Assembly (NCBI GenBank): GCA_903876735.1
Contig: CAIRAW010000045.1
Span: 62,001 to 126,000, forward strand
Direction of reading: 5' to 3'
DNA from: an uncultured beta proteobacterium
Lineage (GTDB): Bacteria; Pseudomonadota; Gammaproteobacteria; Burkholderiales; Burkholderiaceae_C
Length of the DNA stretch: 64,000 nucleotides
Below are positions 36,940 to 47,213 of this stretch, piece after piece. The position numbers were made by a program, and so were the translations under genes. The notes beneath the pieces are model-generated. The model saw only the letters and a program-made list of their open reading frames with translations, had not been told where the DNA came from and did not search any database. Within the stretch, counting starts at the first letter, position 1. Each line of letters opens with the position of its first letter.

Positions 36940-38055
36940 TTACTTGGCGGCCTTGAAGTTGCTGAAACTGCGGGTCTGTATCCGGCGCAGGTCCTGCGGC
37001 AGTGCATCTGGCGCGATCATCGTTTTCGTGGCGGCGGCGTCCAGGAAGATGGATTTGTTTTCTGCCACGTCCTTGTTCACAAACTTGAGCGATGCCGCAT
37101 TGGGATTGGCATAAAAGACCTTGTTGCTCAGCGCGGCATGGACTTGCGGGCGCAGGATGTAATTGATGAACAGGTGGGCGTTCTCGGGGTGTGGCGCGTC
37201 TTTCGGTATCGCCATGGTGTCGAAGAACAACGTGGCGCCAGTCTTTGGAATCAGGGCTTCTATCACGATTGGCGTCTTGCCCTTGTTCTCCAGCGCGCGA
37301 CTGCGGGCAATGTTGATGTCGCCCGAAAAGCCCATCACCAGACAGGTGGCGCCGCTGGCCATTTCCTCAATGTAGCCCGATGATGAAAAACGGGTGACGT
37401 AAGGGCGAATGGTCTTGAGCATCTGTCCGGCAACGGCATAGTCGGCGGCGTTGCGGCTGTAAGCGGGTTTGCCAACATAGAGCAGGGCGGCAGGCATGAC
37501 CTCGGAGGCCGAGTCGAGCATGCTGACGCCGCAGCTTTTGAGCTTGCTGACGTATTTGGGGTCGAACAGCAGGCTCCAGGCATTTTCCGGCAGCGGCATG
37601 CTGCCCAGTGCCGCTTTAACCTTGTTGACGTTGATGCCGACCGTGACGTATCCCCATAACCAGTCCACCAGATAGGCGTTGCCTGGATCAAGCTTGGCGA
37701 GTTGCTCCAGCAGGCCTTTGTCCAGATTGCCCCAGTTGGAGAGCTTGCTGCGGTCGAGCTTTTGCAGCAGACCGCCCTCGATCTGGGTTTTGGCAAAGTG
37801 CGAGCCCGGCACCACGATGTCGTAGCCGGTTTTTCCGGCGACCAGTTTGGCGTGCAGAATTTCGTTGTTGTCGTAGGTGTCGTAGCGAACCTTGATACCG
37901 GTTTCTTTTTCAAAGTTCTGCAGTGTGTCTTCGGCGATGTAGTCAGACCAGTTGTAGATGTTGAGCACTTTGGGCTCGGCGCAATGGGCCGTGCCAACGC
38001 AGAAGAAGGTGCAGGCGGCCCATGCCAGGCCACGGTGTTTCAGGTTCAAAGCCAT
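36940..38055 (-). CDS. Polyamine-type (PotF-like) ABC substrate-binding protein
   Basis: The 371-residue protein has a signal peptide (cleavage near GTAHCAEP) and the start of mature polyamine-binding proteins, LNIYNWSDYIAEDTL. Conserved segments such as FEKETGIKVRYDTYDNNE and YDIVVPGSHF match the PotD/PotF group that binds putrescine or spermidine. No matching permease or ATPase genes lie beside it; it follows ugpQ by 48 bases on the same strand. It has its own AAGGA ribosome site. It may serve a transporter elsewhere. Confidence 0.9.
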   Translation of the reverse strand: MALNLKHRGLAWAACTFFCVGTAHCAEPKVLNIYNWSDYIAEDTLQNFEKETGIKVRYDTYDNNEILHAKLVAGKTGYDIVVPGSHFAKTQIEGGLLQKLDRSKLSNWGNLDKGLLEQLAKLDPGNAYLVDWLWGYVTVGINVNKVKAALGSMPLPENAWSLLFDPKYVSKLKSCGVSMLDSASEVMPAALLYVGKPAYSRNAADYAVAGQMLKTIRPYVTRFSSSGYIEEMASGATCLVMGFSGDINIARSRALENKGKTPIVIEALIPKTGATLFFDTMAIPKDAPHPENAHLFINYILRPQVHAALSNKVFYANPNAASLKFVNKDVAENKSIFLDAAATKTMIAPDALPQDLRRIQTRSFSNFKAAK

Positions 38056-38103
38056 GTTGATCAGTCCTTCAGAGTGGGACCAAAATCATAGCAAAAGTGA
38101 ACC

Positions 38104-38877
38104 TCAGGTCGGGGCAAACAAATCCACTCTGTCGGTGATGATGGCGTCGGTGCCGAGCTCGAGCAGACGCTGCACTGCCCATTCGTCGTTGACCGTGTAG
38201 CTCAGTGTGCGCAGCCCGGCGTTCCTGGCTTGCGCAACGCTGGTTTTGTCCCACAGGGCGTGGTTGCAGACGACGGCCGCACACGTCAGTTCGACCGCCG
38301 CTTCAAGCCAGCCTTTGGGCAGTGTGGCGAGCAGCAGACCGCGCGGCAATTCGGGATGGGCGTCGCGCGCTGCTGCGAGGGCTTGGGGCTTGAACGATGT
38401 AAGCAGGGGCGGCACCGGTGCGCCCTGCCAAAGCCGGGCCGCGTGCTGCGCCACGACCTCGCCGGTCTGGCGTTCCAGCCCCGGTGTGGGTTTGATTTCG
38501 ATGTCCAGGAAATGTCCGTTGTGCAGGCAGTAACGTGCGATAGCCTCGAAACTCGGCAGTGGCTCCCCGGCGTAGCCGCGCGAGTGCCAGCTACCGGCAT
38601 CGAGTTGCGACAACGTGGCCCAGGGATGATCGCCGCCGACCGGGCTGGCTGTGGCACCGAGACGCGCGGTGCCATCGGTGGTGCGCTGCAGGGTGGCGTC
38701 GTGCATCAGGAAGGGAACGCCATCGGCGCTGAGTTTGACGTCGCATTCGAACATGCGGTAACCATGGCTGGCACCCAGGCGAAACGCCGCCAGCGTGTTT
38801 TCGGGGGCCAGATTGCCCGCGCCGCGGTGCGCGATCCAGCGTGGGTAGGGCCAGTGATCAAACGTCACGCTAGCCAT
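38104..38877 (-). CDS. ugpQ: Glycerophosphodiester phosphodiesterase
   Basis: UgpQ hydrolyses glycerophosphodiesters to glycerol-3-phosphate and an alcohol in the cytoplasm. The 257-residue TIM-barrel protein shows the catalytic histidine pair and metal ligands: IAHRGAGNLAPENTLAAF, the acidic FECDVKLSADGVPFLMHDATL, and DIEIKPTPG. Its start overlaps the ugpC stop in TAATG, so translation is coupled. It processes diesters brought in by UgpBAEC. Confidence 0.95.
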   Translation of the reverse strand: MASVTFDHWPYPRWIAHRGAGNLAPENTLAAFRLGASHGYRMFECDVKLSADGVPFLMHDATLQRTTDGTARLGATASPVGGDHPWATLSQLDAGSWHSRGYAGEPLPSFEAIARYCLHNGHFLDIEIKPTPGLERQTGEVVAQHAARLWQGAPVPPLLTSFKPQALAAARDAHPELPRGLLLATLPKGWLEAAVELTCAAVVCNHALWDKTSVAQARNAGLRTLSYTVNDEWAVQRLLELGTDAIITDRVDLFAPT

Positions 38878-39902
38878 TACGGTGTCTCTTTGCGCTTGCC
38901 CGTGCTGGCGTCAAAGTAATGAATCTTGTCGGCGCGCGGTGTGACGTGGATGGTGCTGCCAATGGCCGGAACAAAATGGCCTTCTTCGGTGCGCAGAATC
39001 ACCAGTTCGTCGCCACTGCCATGCGTCCAGCGGCCATAGACGAGGCGCTCGGCGCCCAGCATTTCAACCGTTTCAACGTGCAGCGCCCAGCCGCTATCGG
39101 TGATGTCCAGATGTTCAGGGCGCACGCCCGTGATGGTGCCGGCCTTGGCACCCGGTGCGTTTTGCAGCAGGTTCATCGGTGGTGAGCCAATAAAGCTTGC
39201 TACGAAGGTCGTAGCGGGCCGGTTGTAGACCTCTTCAGGCGTGCCAAATTGCTCCACCGCTCCCAGGTTGATGACGATCATGCGCTGTGCCAGCGTCATG
39301 GCCTCGACCTGATCGTGCGTCACAAAAAGCGAGGTGATGCCCAACTCGCGGTGCAGTTTCTGAATCTCGATGCGGGTCTGTGCGCGCAGTTTGGCGTCGA
39401 GGTTCGACAGTGGCTCATCAAACAGGAAGACTTTCGGATGGCGCACGATGGCGCGGCCCATTGCCACACGTTGGCGCTGGCCGCCCGAGAGTTCGCGTGG
39501 CTTGCGCTGCAGAAAGGGGCCGATCTCCAGAATCTTGGCGGCCTTGTCGACGCGCGTCTTGATTTCTTCCAGCGGCACCTTGGCGATCTTGAGCCCGTAG
39601 GCCATGTTCTCGAACACGCTCATGTGGGGATAGAGCGCGTAGTTCTGGAACACCATGGCGATGTCGCGCTCGGACGGTTCGAGGTTGTTGACGACGCGCC
39701 CGCCAATTGAAATTTCCCCGCTGCTGATCTCCTCCAGCCCGGCAACCATGCGCAGCAGCGTGGACTTGCCACAGCCCGATGGCCCCACGATGACGACGAA
39801 CTCGCCGGTCAGGATCTCAGCGCTGACGTCATTGATCACCTGATTCGCGGTTTTGCCGGACCCATAGCGTTTGACGACGTTTTTTAATGTGATTGAGGCC
39901 AT
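38877..39902 (-). CDS. ugpC: Glycerol-3-phosphate ABC transporter ATPase
   Basis: UgpC powers uptake of glycerol-3-phosphate and glycerophosphodiesters. The 341-residue protein has Walker A (GPSGCGKST), the signature [14 protein letters not shown] and Walker B with [15 protein letters not shown]. It has a C-terminal OB-type regulatory domain as in MalK/UgpC. I chose the ATG at 39900-39902 ([17 protein letters not shown]). The stop overlaps the ugpQ start by one base. Confidence 0.96.
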   Translation of the reverse strand: MASITLKNVVKRYGSGKTANQVINDVSAEILTGEFVVIVGPSGCGKSTLLRMVAGLEEISSGEISIGGRVVNNLEPSERDIAMVFQNYALYPHMSVFENMAYGLKIAKVPLEEIKTRVDKAAKILEIGPFLQRKPRELSGGQRQRVAMGRAIVRHPKVFLFDEPLSNLDAKLRAQTRIEIQKLHRELGITSLFVTHDQVEAMTLAQRMIVINLGAVEQFGTPEEVYNRPATTFVASFIGSPPMNLLQNAPGAKAGTITGVRPEHLDITDSGWALHVETVEMLGAERLVYGRWTHGSGDELVILRTEEGHFVPAIGSTIHVTPRADKIHYFDASTGKRKETP

Positions 39903-39949
39903 AGTTTTATTCAGTTGGCGACAGAGATCCGGTCTGTCCCGCAAACATA

Positions 39950-40801
39950 TTACTTCTCCGTGTCCACCAAGCCTTTGACAAACCACTTCTGCATCAGCAT
40001 GACGACCATGGCTGGCGGCAGCATGGCGAGCAGCGCGGTGGCCATGACCACGTTCCATTCATTTTGTGAGTCTCCGCCGGCGACCATCATCTTGATGCCG
40101 ACCACCACCGGGTACATGCTCTCCGAGGTCGTGGCCAGCAGCGGCCACAGGTACTGGTTCCAGCCGTAGATGAACTGAATCACGAATAGCGCCGCGATCG
40201 AGGTTTTGGACAGCGGTATCAGGATATCAATGAAGAAACGAAGTGGACTGGCGCCGTCCATGCGCGCGGCTTCCGCCAATTCGTCGGGCACCGACATGAA
40301 AAATTGCCGGAACAGAAAGGTTGCCGTGGCCGAGGCGATCAGCGGTACGGTCAAACCGGCATAGGTGTTGAGCATGCCAAGGTCCGACACCACTTTGTAC
40401 GTTGGCCCGATGCGTACCTCAACCGGCAGCATCAGCGTCACAAAGATCGCCCAGAAGAAGAAGTTCTTGAACGGAAAGCGAAAGTACACGATGGCAAAGG
40501 CCGACAGCAGCGAGATCGCAATCTTGCCAAAGGTGATGACCAATGCTGTGATCAGACTGACCTGCATCATGTGCAAAACCGGTGCTCTGGACCCGGCGCC
40601 GTAGCCACCGCCGAACAATGCCTTTTCGTAGGTTGCCCAAAAATTGCTGCCTGGCAGCAAAGGCATCGGTGCTTGCACAATTTCCTGCGCCGTATGTGTT
40701 GATGCAACAAAAGCCAGGTAGATCGGAAAGGCGACGATGATGACGCCCAAAATCATGATGGCATGACCCAGGAACGCCAGAAAGGGACTGCGCTCAACCA
40801 T
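39950..40801 (-). CDS. ugpE: Glycerol-3-phosphate ABC transporter permease UgpE
   Basis: The 283-residue inner-membrane permease has six hydrophobic helices. The ABC permease EAA motif ([23 protein letters not shown], about residues 178-200), which docks the ATPase, is present. With UgpA it forms the translocation channel. It starts 39 bases after ugpA and precedes ugpC by 47 bases. Confidence 0.95.
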   Translation of the reverse strand: MVERSPFLAFLGHAIMILGVIIVAFPIYLAFVASTHTAQEIVQAPMPLLPGSNFWATYEKALFGGGYGAGSRAPVLHMMQVSLITALVITFGKIAISLLSAFAIVYFRFPFKNFFFWAIFVTLMLPVEVRIGPTYKVVSDLGMLNTYAGLTVPLIASATATFLFRQFFMSVPDELAEAARMDGASPLRFFIDILIPLSKTSIAALFVIQFIYGWNQYLWPLLATTSESMYPVVVGIKMMVAGGDSQNEWNVVMATALLAMLPPAMVVMLMQKWFVKGLVDTEK

Positions 40802-40840
40802 GCTGCGAGTCCTCGTGAAGTGCCAAGCGCGGGAGCCTCA

Positions 40841-41722
40841 TCAGTAGTTCACTCTCTTCTCGATAAATTGGAACTGCACCACGGTCAAGGCGACCACGAT
40901 CGTCATCAGCACCACCGACTGCGCCGCCGAGCCGCCCAGGTCCATCGCCTTGAAACCGTCGTAGTACACCTTGTAAACCAGGATCGAGGTCGCTTGTCCT
41001 GGTCCGCCGTGCGTGGTGGCGTCGACGATGGCAAACGTATCGAAAAAGGCGTAGATGATGTTGATGACGAGCAGGAAGAAGGTCGTGGGCGAGAGCATTG
41101 GAAACTGAATCGTCCAGAAGCGGCGCCACGCCTTGGCCCCGTCAATGGCTGCCGCTTCGATCAGTGATTTTGGGATCGACTGCAGGCCGGCCAGAAAAAA
41201 CAGAAAGTTGTAGGAAATCTGCTTCCAGACCGCCGCCATCACGATCAGCGTCATGGCGTGGCTTCCGTTGAGCAGGTGGTTCCAGTTGACGCCCAACTTT
41301 CCCAAACCATAGGACACCACGCCCAGGGAGGGTGAGAACATGAAGATCCATAACACGCCAGCCACGGCCGGCGCCACGGCGTACGGCACGATCAACATGG
41401 TCTTGTAGAACATCGCGCCCTTGATGACGCGATCCGCAAAGATCGCGAGCATCACGGACAGTCCAATACCCATTGTCGCGACCAGAAGCGAGAAAATGGC
41501 TGTGGTCTTGAAAGAGGCCAGATAGCTGGCATCGTTCCACAAGCGTTTGAAGTTCTCCATCCCGACCCATTGGGTCGAAATGCCAAACGCATCCTCAATC
41601 TGGAACGACTGCACCAATGCCTGTGCGGCCGGCCAGAAAAAGAACACGCTGATCACCAGTACCTGTGGTGCAATCAGCAACCAGGGCAACACCGGGGCTC
41701 GGAACTGGACGCGTTTTTCCAT
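40841..41722 (-). CDS. ugpA: Glycerol-3-phosphate ABC transporter permease UgpA
   Basis: The 293-residue permease begins MEKRVQFRAPVLPWLLIAPQ and has six hydrophobic helices. The coupling motif reads SLIEAAAIDGAKAWRRFWTI. It is the second gene of ugpBAECQ, 44 bases after ugpB. Confidence 0.95.
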   Translation of the reverse strand: MEKRVQFRAPVLPWLLIAPQVLVISVFFFWPAAQALVQSFQIEDAFGISTQWVGMENFKRLWNDASYLASFKTTAIFSLLVATMGIGLSVMLAIFADRVIKGAMFYKTMLIVPYAVAPAVAGVLWIFMFSPSLGVVSYGLGKLGVNWNHLLNGSHAMTLIVMAAVWKQISYNFLFFLAGLQSIPKSLIEAAAIDGAKAWRRFWTIQFPMLSPTTFFLLVINIIYAFFDTFAIVDATTHGGPGQATSILVYKVYYDGFKAMDLGGSAAQSVVLMTIVVALTVVQFQFIEKRVNY

Positions 41723-41766
41723 AACGGGGCTGGCGTGGCCAGCCGATCACCTTTCTTGGATGCGCT

Positions 41767-43068
41767 TTACTTGTTGGCTTTTTCGAAACGTTCCAACTGA
41801 TCGTTGCCGCGTTTCACAATCGCCTGCAGCGCTTCCGTGGCCGACTTCTTGCCGCTCCAGACCATCTCGAGTTCTTCATCCTCGATCTGGCGAATCTGCA
41901 CATAGTTGCCCAGACGAATGCCACGGCTCTTGTCGGTCACCTTGCGGATCATCTGCTGTACCGCAATGTCGGTCCCGGGTTTTTCCTTGTAGAAACCGGA
42001 CTTTTCAGTCAACTGGTAGGCTGCCGTGGTGATGGGCAGATAGCCGGTGCGCTTGTGGCTGGCGGACTGCACTTCGGGCCTGGAGATGAAACTGAAGAAG
42101 TCGGCTACACCCTTGTATTCAACAGGTTTCTTACCGGCCATAACCCACAGGCTGGCGCCGCCGATCACCGTGTTCTGCGGTGCGCCCGGAACATCAGGGT
42201 AGTAGGGCAGTGTGGCCAGGGCGTAATTGAACTTGGCGTTCTTGGCGACGTTGCCGTAGAAGCCGGCTGAGGTCGTGATCATCGCGCATTCGCCAGAAAT
42301 GAAAGTCGCCTCGGGCACATTTTCACGCCCCTTGTAAATGAACAGACCCTGTTTGGCCATGTTGGCGAGATTTTCAATGTGGCGCACATGCAGCGGCGAG
42401 TCCACCTTCATGCGCGCATCCATGCCGCCCAGACCGTTGGACTTGCTGGCGAATTCCACGTTATGCCAGGCCGAGAAACTCTCAAGCTGGGTCCAACTCT
42501 GCCAGGCGATGGTGAGCGGGCATTTGTGGCCGCTGGCCTTGAGCTTGGCCGCAGCCAGCGCGACTTCCGGCCAGGTGGTCGGTGGCTTGGCCGTGTCGAT
42601 GCCGGCGGCCTTGAACGCGTCCTTGTTGAAGTAGAAAATGGTGGTCGAGCTGTTGAATGGGAAGCTCAGCATCTGGCCGTTCGGTGCCGTGTAATAACCG
42701 GCCACGGCAGAGACATAGACTTTCGGGTCGAACTTGTAGCCGGCGTCCGCCATCACCTTGCCGACGGGCACAATGGCACCCTTGCTGGCCATCATCGTGG
42801 CGGTGCCGACCTCGAACACTTGCAGAATGTTGGGAGCATTGCCGGCGCGAAACGCTGCAACCGCCGCCGTCATGGATTCGGCATAGCTACCCTTGTACGT
42901 GGGGATTACCTTGTATTCTTTCTGGCTGGCGTTGAATTCCTTGGCCAGATCGTTGACCCATTCGCCATTGACGGCAGTCATCGAATGCCACCACTGAATT
43001 TCGGTCTGGGCCTGGGCTGATACAGAAAATGCGGTTGCGAGGGCAACGGCGATCAATTTGAACTTCAT
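41767..43068 (-). CDS. ugpB: Glycerol-3-phosphate-binding periplasmic protein
   Basis: UgpB captures glycerol-3-phosphate and glycerophosphodiesters in the periplasm. The 433-residue protein has a signal peptide (MKFKLIAVALATAFSVSAQA) and the mature start TEIQWWHSMTAVNGEWV, which is diagnostic. Later segments (GEWVNDLAKEFNAS, FPFNSSTTIFYFNKDAF, SWTQLESFSAWHN) match the family. It is the first gene of the operon and has a Pho-box promoter upstream, fitting phosphate-starvation control known for ugp in E. coli. Confidence 0.96.
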   Translation of the reverse strand: MKFKLIAVALATAFSVSAQAQTEIQWWHSMTAVNGEWVNDLAKEFNASQKEYKVIPTYKGSYAESMTAAVAAFRAGNAPNILQVFEVGTATMMASKGAIVPVGKVMADAGYKFDPKVYVSAVAGYYTAPNGQMLSFPFNSSTTIFYFNKDAFKAAGIDTAKPPTTWPEVALAAAKLKASGHKCPLTIAWQSWTQLESFSAWHNVEFASKSNGLGGMDARMKVDSPLHVRHIENLANMAKQGLFIYKGRENVPEATFISGECAMITTSAGFYGNVAKNAKFNYALATLPYYPDVPGAPQNTVIGGASLWVMAGKKPVEYKGVADFFSFISRPEVQSASHKRTGYLPITTAAYQLTEKSGFYKEKPGTDIAVQQMIRKVTDKSRGIRLGNYVQIRQIEDEELEMVWSGKKSATEALQAIVKRGNDQLERFEKANK

Positions 43069-43093
43069 GCGATCTCCTTGGGTAAAAGGGTTG

Positions 43094-43127
43094 AGCCTAG
43101 CTTTTTTGTGTGACAGCGGGGCGACAG
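43094..43127 (-). promoter_or_regulatory. Pho box and -10 of the ugpBAECQ promoter
   Basis: On the minus strand CTGTCGCCCCGCTGTCAC (43110-43127) has two CTGTC cores spaced 11 bp apart, the defining geometry of a PhoB site, with a GC-rich centre in place of A/T. Ten bases later comes TAGGCT (43094-43099) as -10 box, which is the usual spacing when the Pho box replaces a -35. Confidence 0.65.
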
Positions 43128-43313
43128 CAAAACGTTAATATTTTGAGTCTCAATTAGACACCCGTTTATGCCCGCCTCCTATCCGGGTTTCCCGCAAGGG
43201 TGTCCATCGGGGCAGTAGGTCAATGCTGCACTGCGATAATATGCGAGCCCAGCCGGGCTTGGCTAGCCTGCCCTTTGCGCCATATCAAGTTCCGGCTGTA
43301 AATACAGAACCTG

Positions 43314-46300
43314 ATGAACGTCACGATACAGACTGATCAAATTTTTCGCGCTCCAGTCGCTGCGCCGCATGCACACGCCCGGATTCGCGAAATTCCGTAC
43401 AACTACACCTCGTTTTCCGACCGCGAAATCGTCATTCGTCTGCTGGGCAGCGCGGCTTGGGATTTGCTGAACCGCTTGCGTGAGGAGCGTCGCACCGGAC
43501 GCTCGGCACGCATGCTCTACGAGGTGTTGGGCGACATTTGGGTGGTGCAGCGCAATCCGTATTTGCAGGACGACCTGCTCGACAATCCAAAGCGGCGGGT
43601 GTTGCTGGTCGAGGCCTTGCAGCACCGACTGTCGGAAGTGCAGAAGCGGCGCACGCCAGGGGCTGATCCGGAGCGCGACGCCATGGTGGGCGAACTGCTC
43701 ACGGCGGCTGACAAGGCCGTGCTGGCCTTCGATGCTGCTTTTGTCGAAGTCGCTGCCCTGCGACGCAAAGCTCAGCGCGTGCTGAGCCGCCTGACAGCCA
43801 AGGACAACATCAAGTTCGACGGCCTGTCACGCGTCAGCCACGTGACCGATGCCACTGATTGGCGCGTTGAATACCCCTTTGTCGTGCTAACACCGGATAG
43901 CGAAGCCGAGATGGCGGGGCTGGTCAAGGGTTGTATTGATCTGGGGCTGACCATCATCCCGCGTGGCGGCGGTACCGGCTACACCGGCGGCGCGATTCCG
44001 CTGACCTGGAACAGCGTGGTCATCAACACCGAAAAACTCGAAGCCATGACGGAAGTCGAGATGGTGGCTTTGCCGGGGCTGGCACAACCGGTGGCCACGG
44101 TCTGGACCGAAGCCGGCGTCGTGACCCAGCGCGTTTCAGACGCGGCGGATCGCGGCGGTTTTGTCTTTGCGGTGGACCCGACCTCGGCTGAGGCGTCCTG
44201 TATCGGCGGCAACATCGCCATGAACGCTGGCGGCAAGAAGGCCGTTCTCTGGGGTACGGCGCTGGACAACCTGGCCAGCTGGCGCATGGTGACACCGCAG
44301 GCCGAGTGGCTGGAAGTGACGCGTCTCGGGCACAACCTGGGCAAGATTCACGACGCCACGCTGGCCAGTTTTGAACTCAAGTATTTCAAGGCCGACGGCA
44401 AGACGCTGCTGCGCACCGAACGGCTCGACATTCCGGGCACGGCGTTCCGCAAGGAAGGCCTGGGCAAGGACGTGACTGACAAGTTCCTCAGCGGTCTGCC
44501 GGGGATTCAGAAAGAGGGCTGCGACGGCTTGATTACCAGCGCCCGTTGGGTCGTGCACCGCATGCCCAAGCACACACGCACTGTCTGTCTGGAATTCTTC
44601 GGCAATGCGCGCGACGCCGTGCCCAGCATTGTGGAAATCAAGGACTTCATGTTTGCCGAAGCGGCGCGCAGTGGCGTATTGCTGGCGGGCCTGGAGCACC
44701 TTGACGACCGTTACCTGAGGGCCGTCGGCTACGCCACCAAGTCCAAGCGCGGCGGCTTGCCCAAGATGGTGCTGGTGGGTGATATTGCCGGTGATGATGC
44801 CGATGTGGTGGCGCGTGCCACCTCGGAAGTGGTGCGCATTGCCAACTCGCGCAGCGGTGAAGGCTTCATCGCCATCAGCGCAGACGCACGCAAGAAATTC
44901 TGGCTCGACCGCAAGCGCACAGCAGCCATCAGCAAGCACACTAACGCCTTCAAGATCAACGAAGACGTGGTGATTCCGCTACCGCGCATGGCCGAATACA
45001 CGGACGGCATTGAGCGCATCAACATCGAACTCAGCCTGCGCAACAAGATCGCGCTGTGCGACGAACTCGAAGACTTCTTTGCCGGCGGCCATTTGCCGGT
45101 TGGCAAGCACGACGACGCCAGTCAGATTCCGTCGGCCGAGTTGCTGGAAGACCGCGTGGCACAGGCACTGGCACTGATTGCCGAGGTGCGCGGTCTGTGG
45201 TCTGGCTGGCTGCGCGATGTGGATGCGCTGTTTGTGCAGTTGCAGGACCACAGTCTGCGCGCCAGTTGGAAGACACAGTTGCGCGCGCCTTTGCAGAATA
45301 TCTTTAGCGGAAGTGCCTTTGAGGCTATTCTGCGCGAGTGCAATGCGGTGCACCAGCGCGTGCTCAAGGGGCGGGTCTGGGCGGCGCTGCACATGCATGC
45401 CGGTGATGGCAATGTGCACACCAATATCCCCGTCAACAGCGACGACTACGAAATGCTGCAGGCGGCGCACGGCGCGGTGAAACGCATCATGGCACTGGCG
45501 CGCTCGCTCGACGGCGTGATCTCGGGCGAGCACGGCATTGGTATCACCAAGCTTGAGTTCCTGTCCGACGAAGAACTGCGTCCGTTCACCGAGTACAAGG
45601 CAAGAATCGATCCCGAAGGGCGCTTCAATAAAGGCAAGTTGCTGCGCCAACCCGCTGGACTGATGCCGATAGGGCAGGCCCTGCAGGCTGATCTGACCAA
45701 TGCCTACACGCCCAGTTTTGGTCTGATGGGCCACGAGTCGCTGATCATGCAGCAAAGCGACATCGGCGCCATTGCCGACAGCGTGAAGGACTGCCTGCGC
45801 TGCGGCAAGTGCAAGCCGGTTTGCGCTACCCACGTGCCGCGCGCCAATCTGCTCTACAGCCCGCGCAACAAGATTCTGGCAACCTCCCTGTTGGTGGAAG
45901 CCTTTTTGTACGAAGAGCAGACGCGCCGTGGCATCTCGATTCGCCACTGGCAGGAGTTTGAAGACGTGGCAGACCATTGCACGGTCTGCCACAAGTGTCT
46001 GACGCCGTGCCCGGTGAACATCGATTTTGGTGACGTCACCATGAACATGCGCAATCTGCTGCGCAAGATGGGCAAGAAGACCTTCCGCCCGGCTGGCGCC
46101 GCCGCCATGTTCATGCTCAGCGCCACCAACCCCGAGACCATTCGTCTGGCGCGTTCGGTCATGGTCAACGTGGCGATCAAGGCGCAGCGTTTCGCCTCGG
46201 ACCTGTTTAAGGTGATCTCGCGCAAGCAGACCAAGGCGCCACCGGCAACGGTGGGCACGGCGCCCATCAAGGAACAGATCATCCACTTCGTCAACAAGAA

Positions 46301-47204
46301 GTTGCCTGGTGGTCTGCCCAAGAAGACAGCGCGCGCGTTGCTTGATATTGAAGACAAGGACTACGTGCCCATCATCCGCGACCCGCAGGCCACGACGGCC
46401 GAGACCGAGGCGGTGTTCTACTTCCCCGGCTGCGGTTCCGAGCGTTTGTTCAGCCAGGTCGGTCTGGCCACACAAGCCATGCTGTGGCACGCCGGTGTGC
46501 AGACCGTTCTGCCACCGGGCTATCTGTGCTGCGGTTATCCGCAACGCGGCAGCGGGCTGTTCGACAAGGCCGAGAAAATCATCACTGACAATCGCGTGCT
46601 GTTTCACCGCGTCGCCAACACACTGAACTACCTCGACATCAAGACCGTGGTGGTGAGTTGCGGCACCTGCTACGACCAGTTGCAGGGTTATGAATTTGAC
46701 CAGATATTCCCCGGCAGCCGCATCATCGACATCCATGAGTATCTGCTGGAAAAAGGCATTACGCTGAAAGACGCCGGATCCTTCCTGTTCCACGATCCGT
46801 GTCACAGCCCGATGAAGTTGCAGGAGCCGATCAAGACCGTGCGCGCCCTGTTGGGCGACAAGGTGATCCAGTCCGATCGTTGCTGCGGCGAATCCGGTAC
46901 GCTGGCCCTGAACCGCCCCGACGTCTCGACGCAAGTGCGCTTTCGCAAGGAAGAAGAAATCCGCAAGGGCGAATTGCAGTTGCGCGAACAAGGCGGTCTG
47001 GGCGCCAAGGACAACATCAAGATCCTGACCTCGTGCCCGGCCTGTCTGCAGGGCCTGAGCCGCTTTGGCGATGATCTGCAAAACGGTCTGCTGGAGGCTG
47101 ACTACATCGTGGTCGAGATGGCCAATCAGATTCTGGGTGAGCAGTGGTTGCCCGACTACGTCAAGCGCGCCAACAACGGCGGCATTGAGCGGGTGCTGGT
47201 GTAG
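43314..47204 (+). CDS. DUF3683/FAD/Fe-S fusion oxidoreductase (D-lactate dehydrogenase-like)
   Basis: This very large cytoplasmic or membrane-associated protein (1296 residues) joins several modules. DUF3683 covers about residues 15-185. An FAD-binding domain follows, with the PP-loop [14 protein letters not shown] near 215, then an FAD-oxidase C domain ([12 protein letters not shown] and [13 protein letters not shown]). Two [4Fe-4S] motifs come next ([11 protein letters not shown] near 826 and [12 protein letters not shown] near 888). Two CCG domains close it (YLCCGYP near 1072 with CGTC, and RCCGESG near 1189 with CPAC). This resembles Dld/GlcD-GlcF-type 2-hydroxyacid dehydrogenases fused in one chain. 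The substrate is unknown. A GT1 gene follows after 9 bases. Confidence 0.92.
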   Translation: MNVTIQTDQIFRAPVAAPHAHARIREIPYNYTSFSDREIVIRLLGSAAWDLLNRLREERRTGRSARMLYEVLGDIWVVQRNPYLQDDLLDNPKRRVLLVEALQHRLSEVQKRRTPGADPERDAMVGELLTAADKAVLAFDAAFVEVAALRRKAQRVLSRLTAKDNIKFDGLSRVSHVTDATDWRVEYPFVVLTPDSEAEMAGLVKGCIDLGLTIIPRGGGTGYTGGAIPLTWNSVVINTEKLEAMTEVEMVALPGLAQPVATVWTEAGVVTQRVSDAADRGGFVFAVDPTSAEASCIGGNIAMNAGGKKAVLWGTALDNLASWRMVTPQAEWLEVTRLGHNLGKIHDATLASFELKYFKADGKTLLRTERLDIPGTAFRKEGLGKDVTDKFLSGLPGIQKEGCDGLITSARWVVHRMPKHTRTVCLEFFGNARDAVPSIVEIKDFMFAEAARSGVLLAGLEHLDDRYLRAVGYATKSKRGGLPKMVLVGDIAGDDADVVARATSEVVRIANSRSGEGFIAISADARKKFWLDRKRTAAISKHTNAFKINEDVVIPLPRMAEYTDGIERINIELSLRNKIALCDELEDFFAGGHLPVGKHDDASQIPSAELLEDRVAQALALIAEVRGLWSGWLRDVDALFVQLQDHSLRASWKTQLRAPLQNIFSGSAFEAILRECNAVHQRVLKGRVWAALHMHAGDGNVHTNIPVNSDDYEMLQAAHGAVKRIMALARSLDGVISGEHGIGITKLEFLSDEELRPFTEYKARIDPEGRFNKGKLLRQPAGLMPIGQALQADLTNAYTPSFGLMGHESLIMQQSDIGAIADSVKDCLRCGKCKPVCATHVPRANLLYSPRNKILATSLLVEAFLYEEQTRRGISIRHWQEFEDVADHCTVCHKCLTPCPVNIDFGDVTMNMRNLLRKMGKKTFRPAGAAAMFMLSATNPETIRLARSVMVNVAIKAQRFASDLFKVISRKQTKAPPATVGTAPIKEQIIHFVNKKLPGGLPKKTARALLDIEDKDYVPIIRDPQATTAETEAVFYFPGCGSERLFSQVGLATQAMLWHAGVQTVLPPGYLCCGYPQRGSGLFDKAEKIITDNRVLFHRVANTLNYLDIKTVVVSCGTCYDQLQGYEFDQIFPGSRIIDIHEYLLEKGITLKDAGSFLFHDPCHSPMKLQEPIKTVRALLGDKVIQSDRCCGESGTLALNRPDVSTQVRFRKEEEIRKGELQLREQGGLGAKDNIKILTSCPACLQGLSRFGDDLQNGLLEADYIVVEMANQILGEQWLPDYVKRANNGGIERVLV

Positions 47205-47213
47205 CGCAGGATC

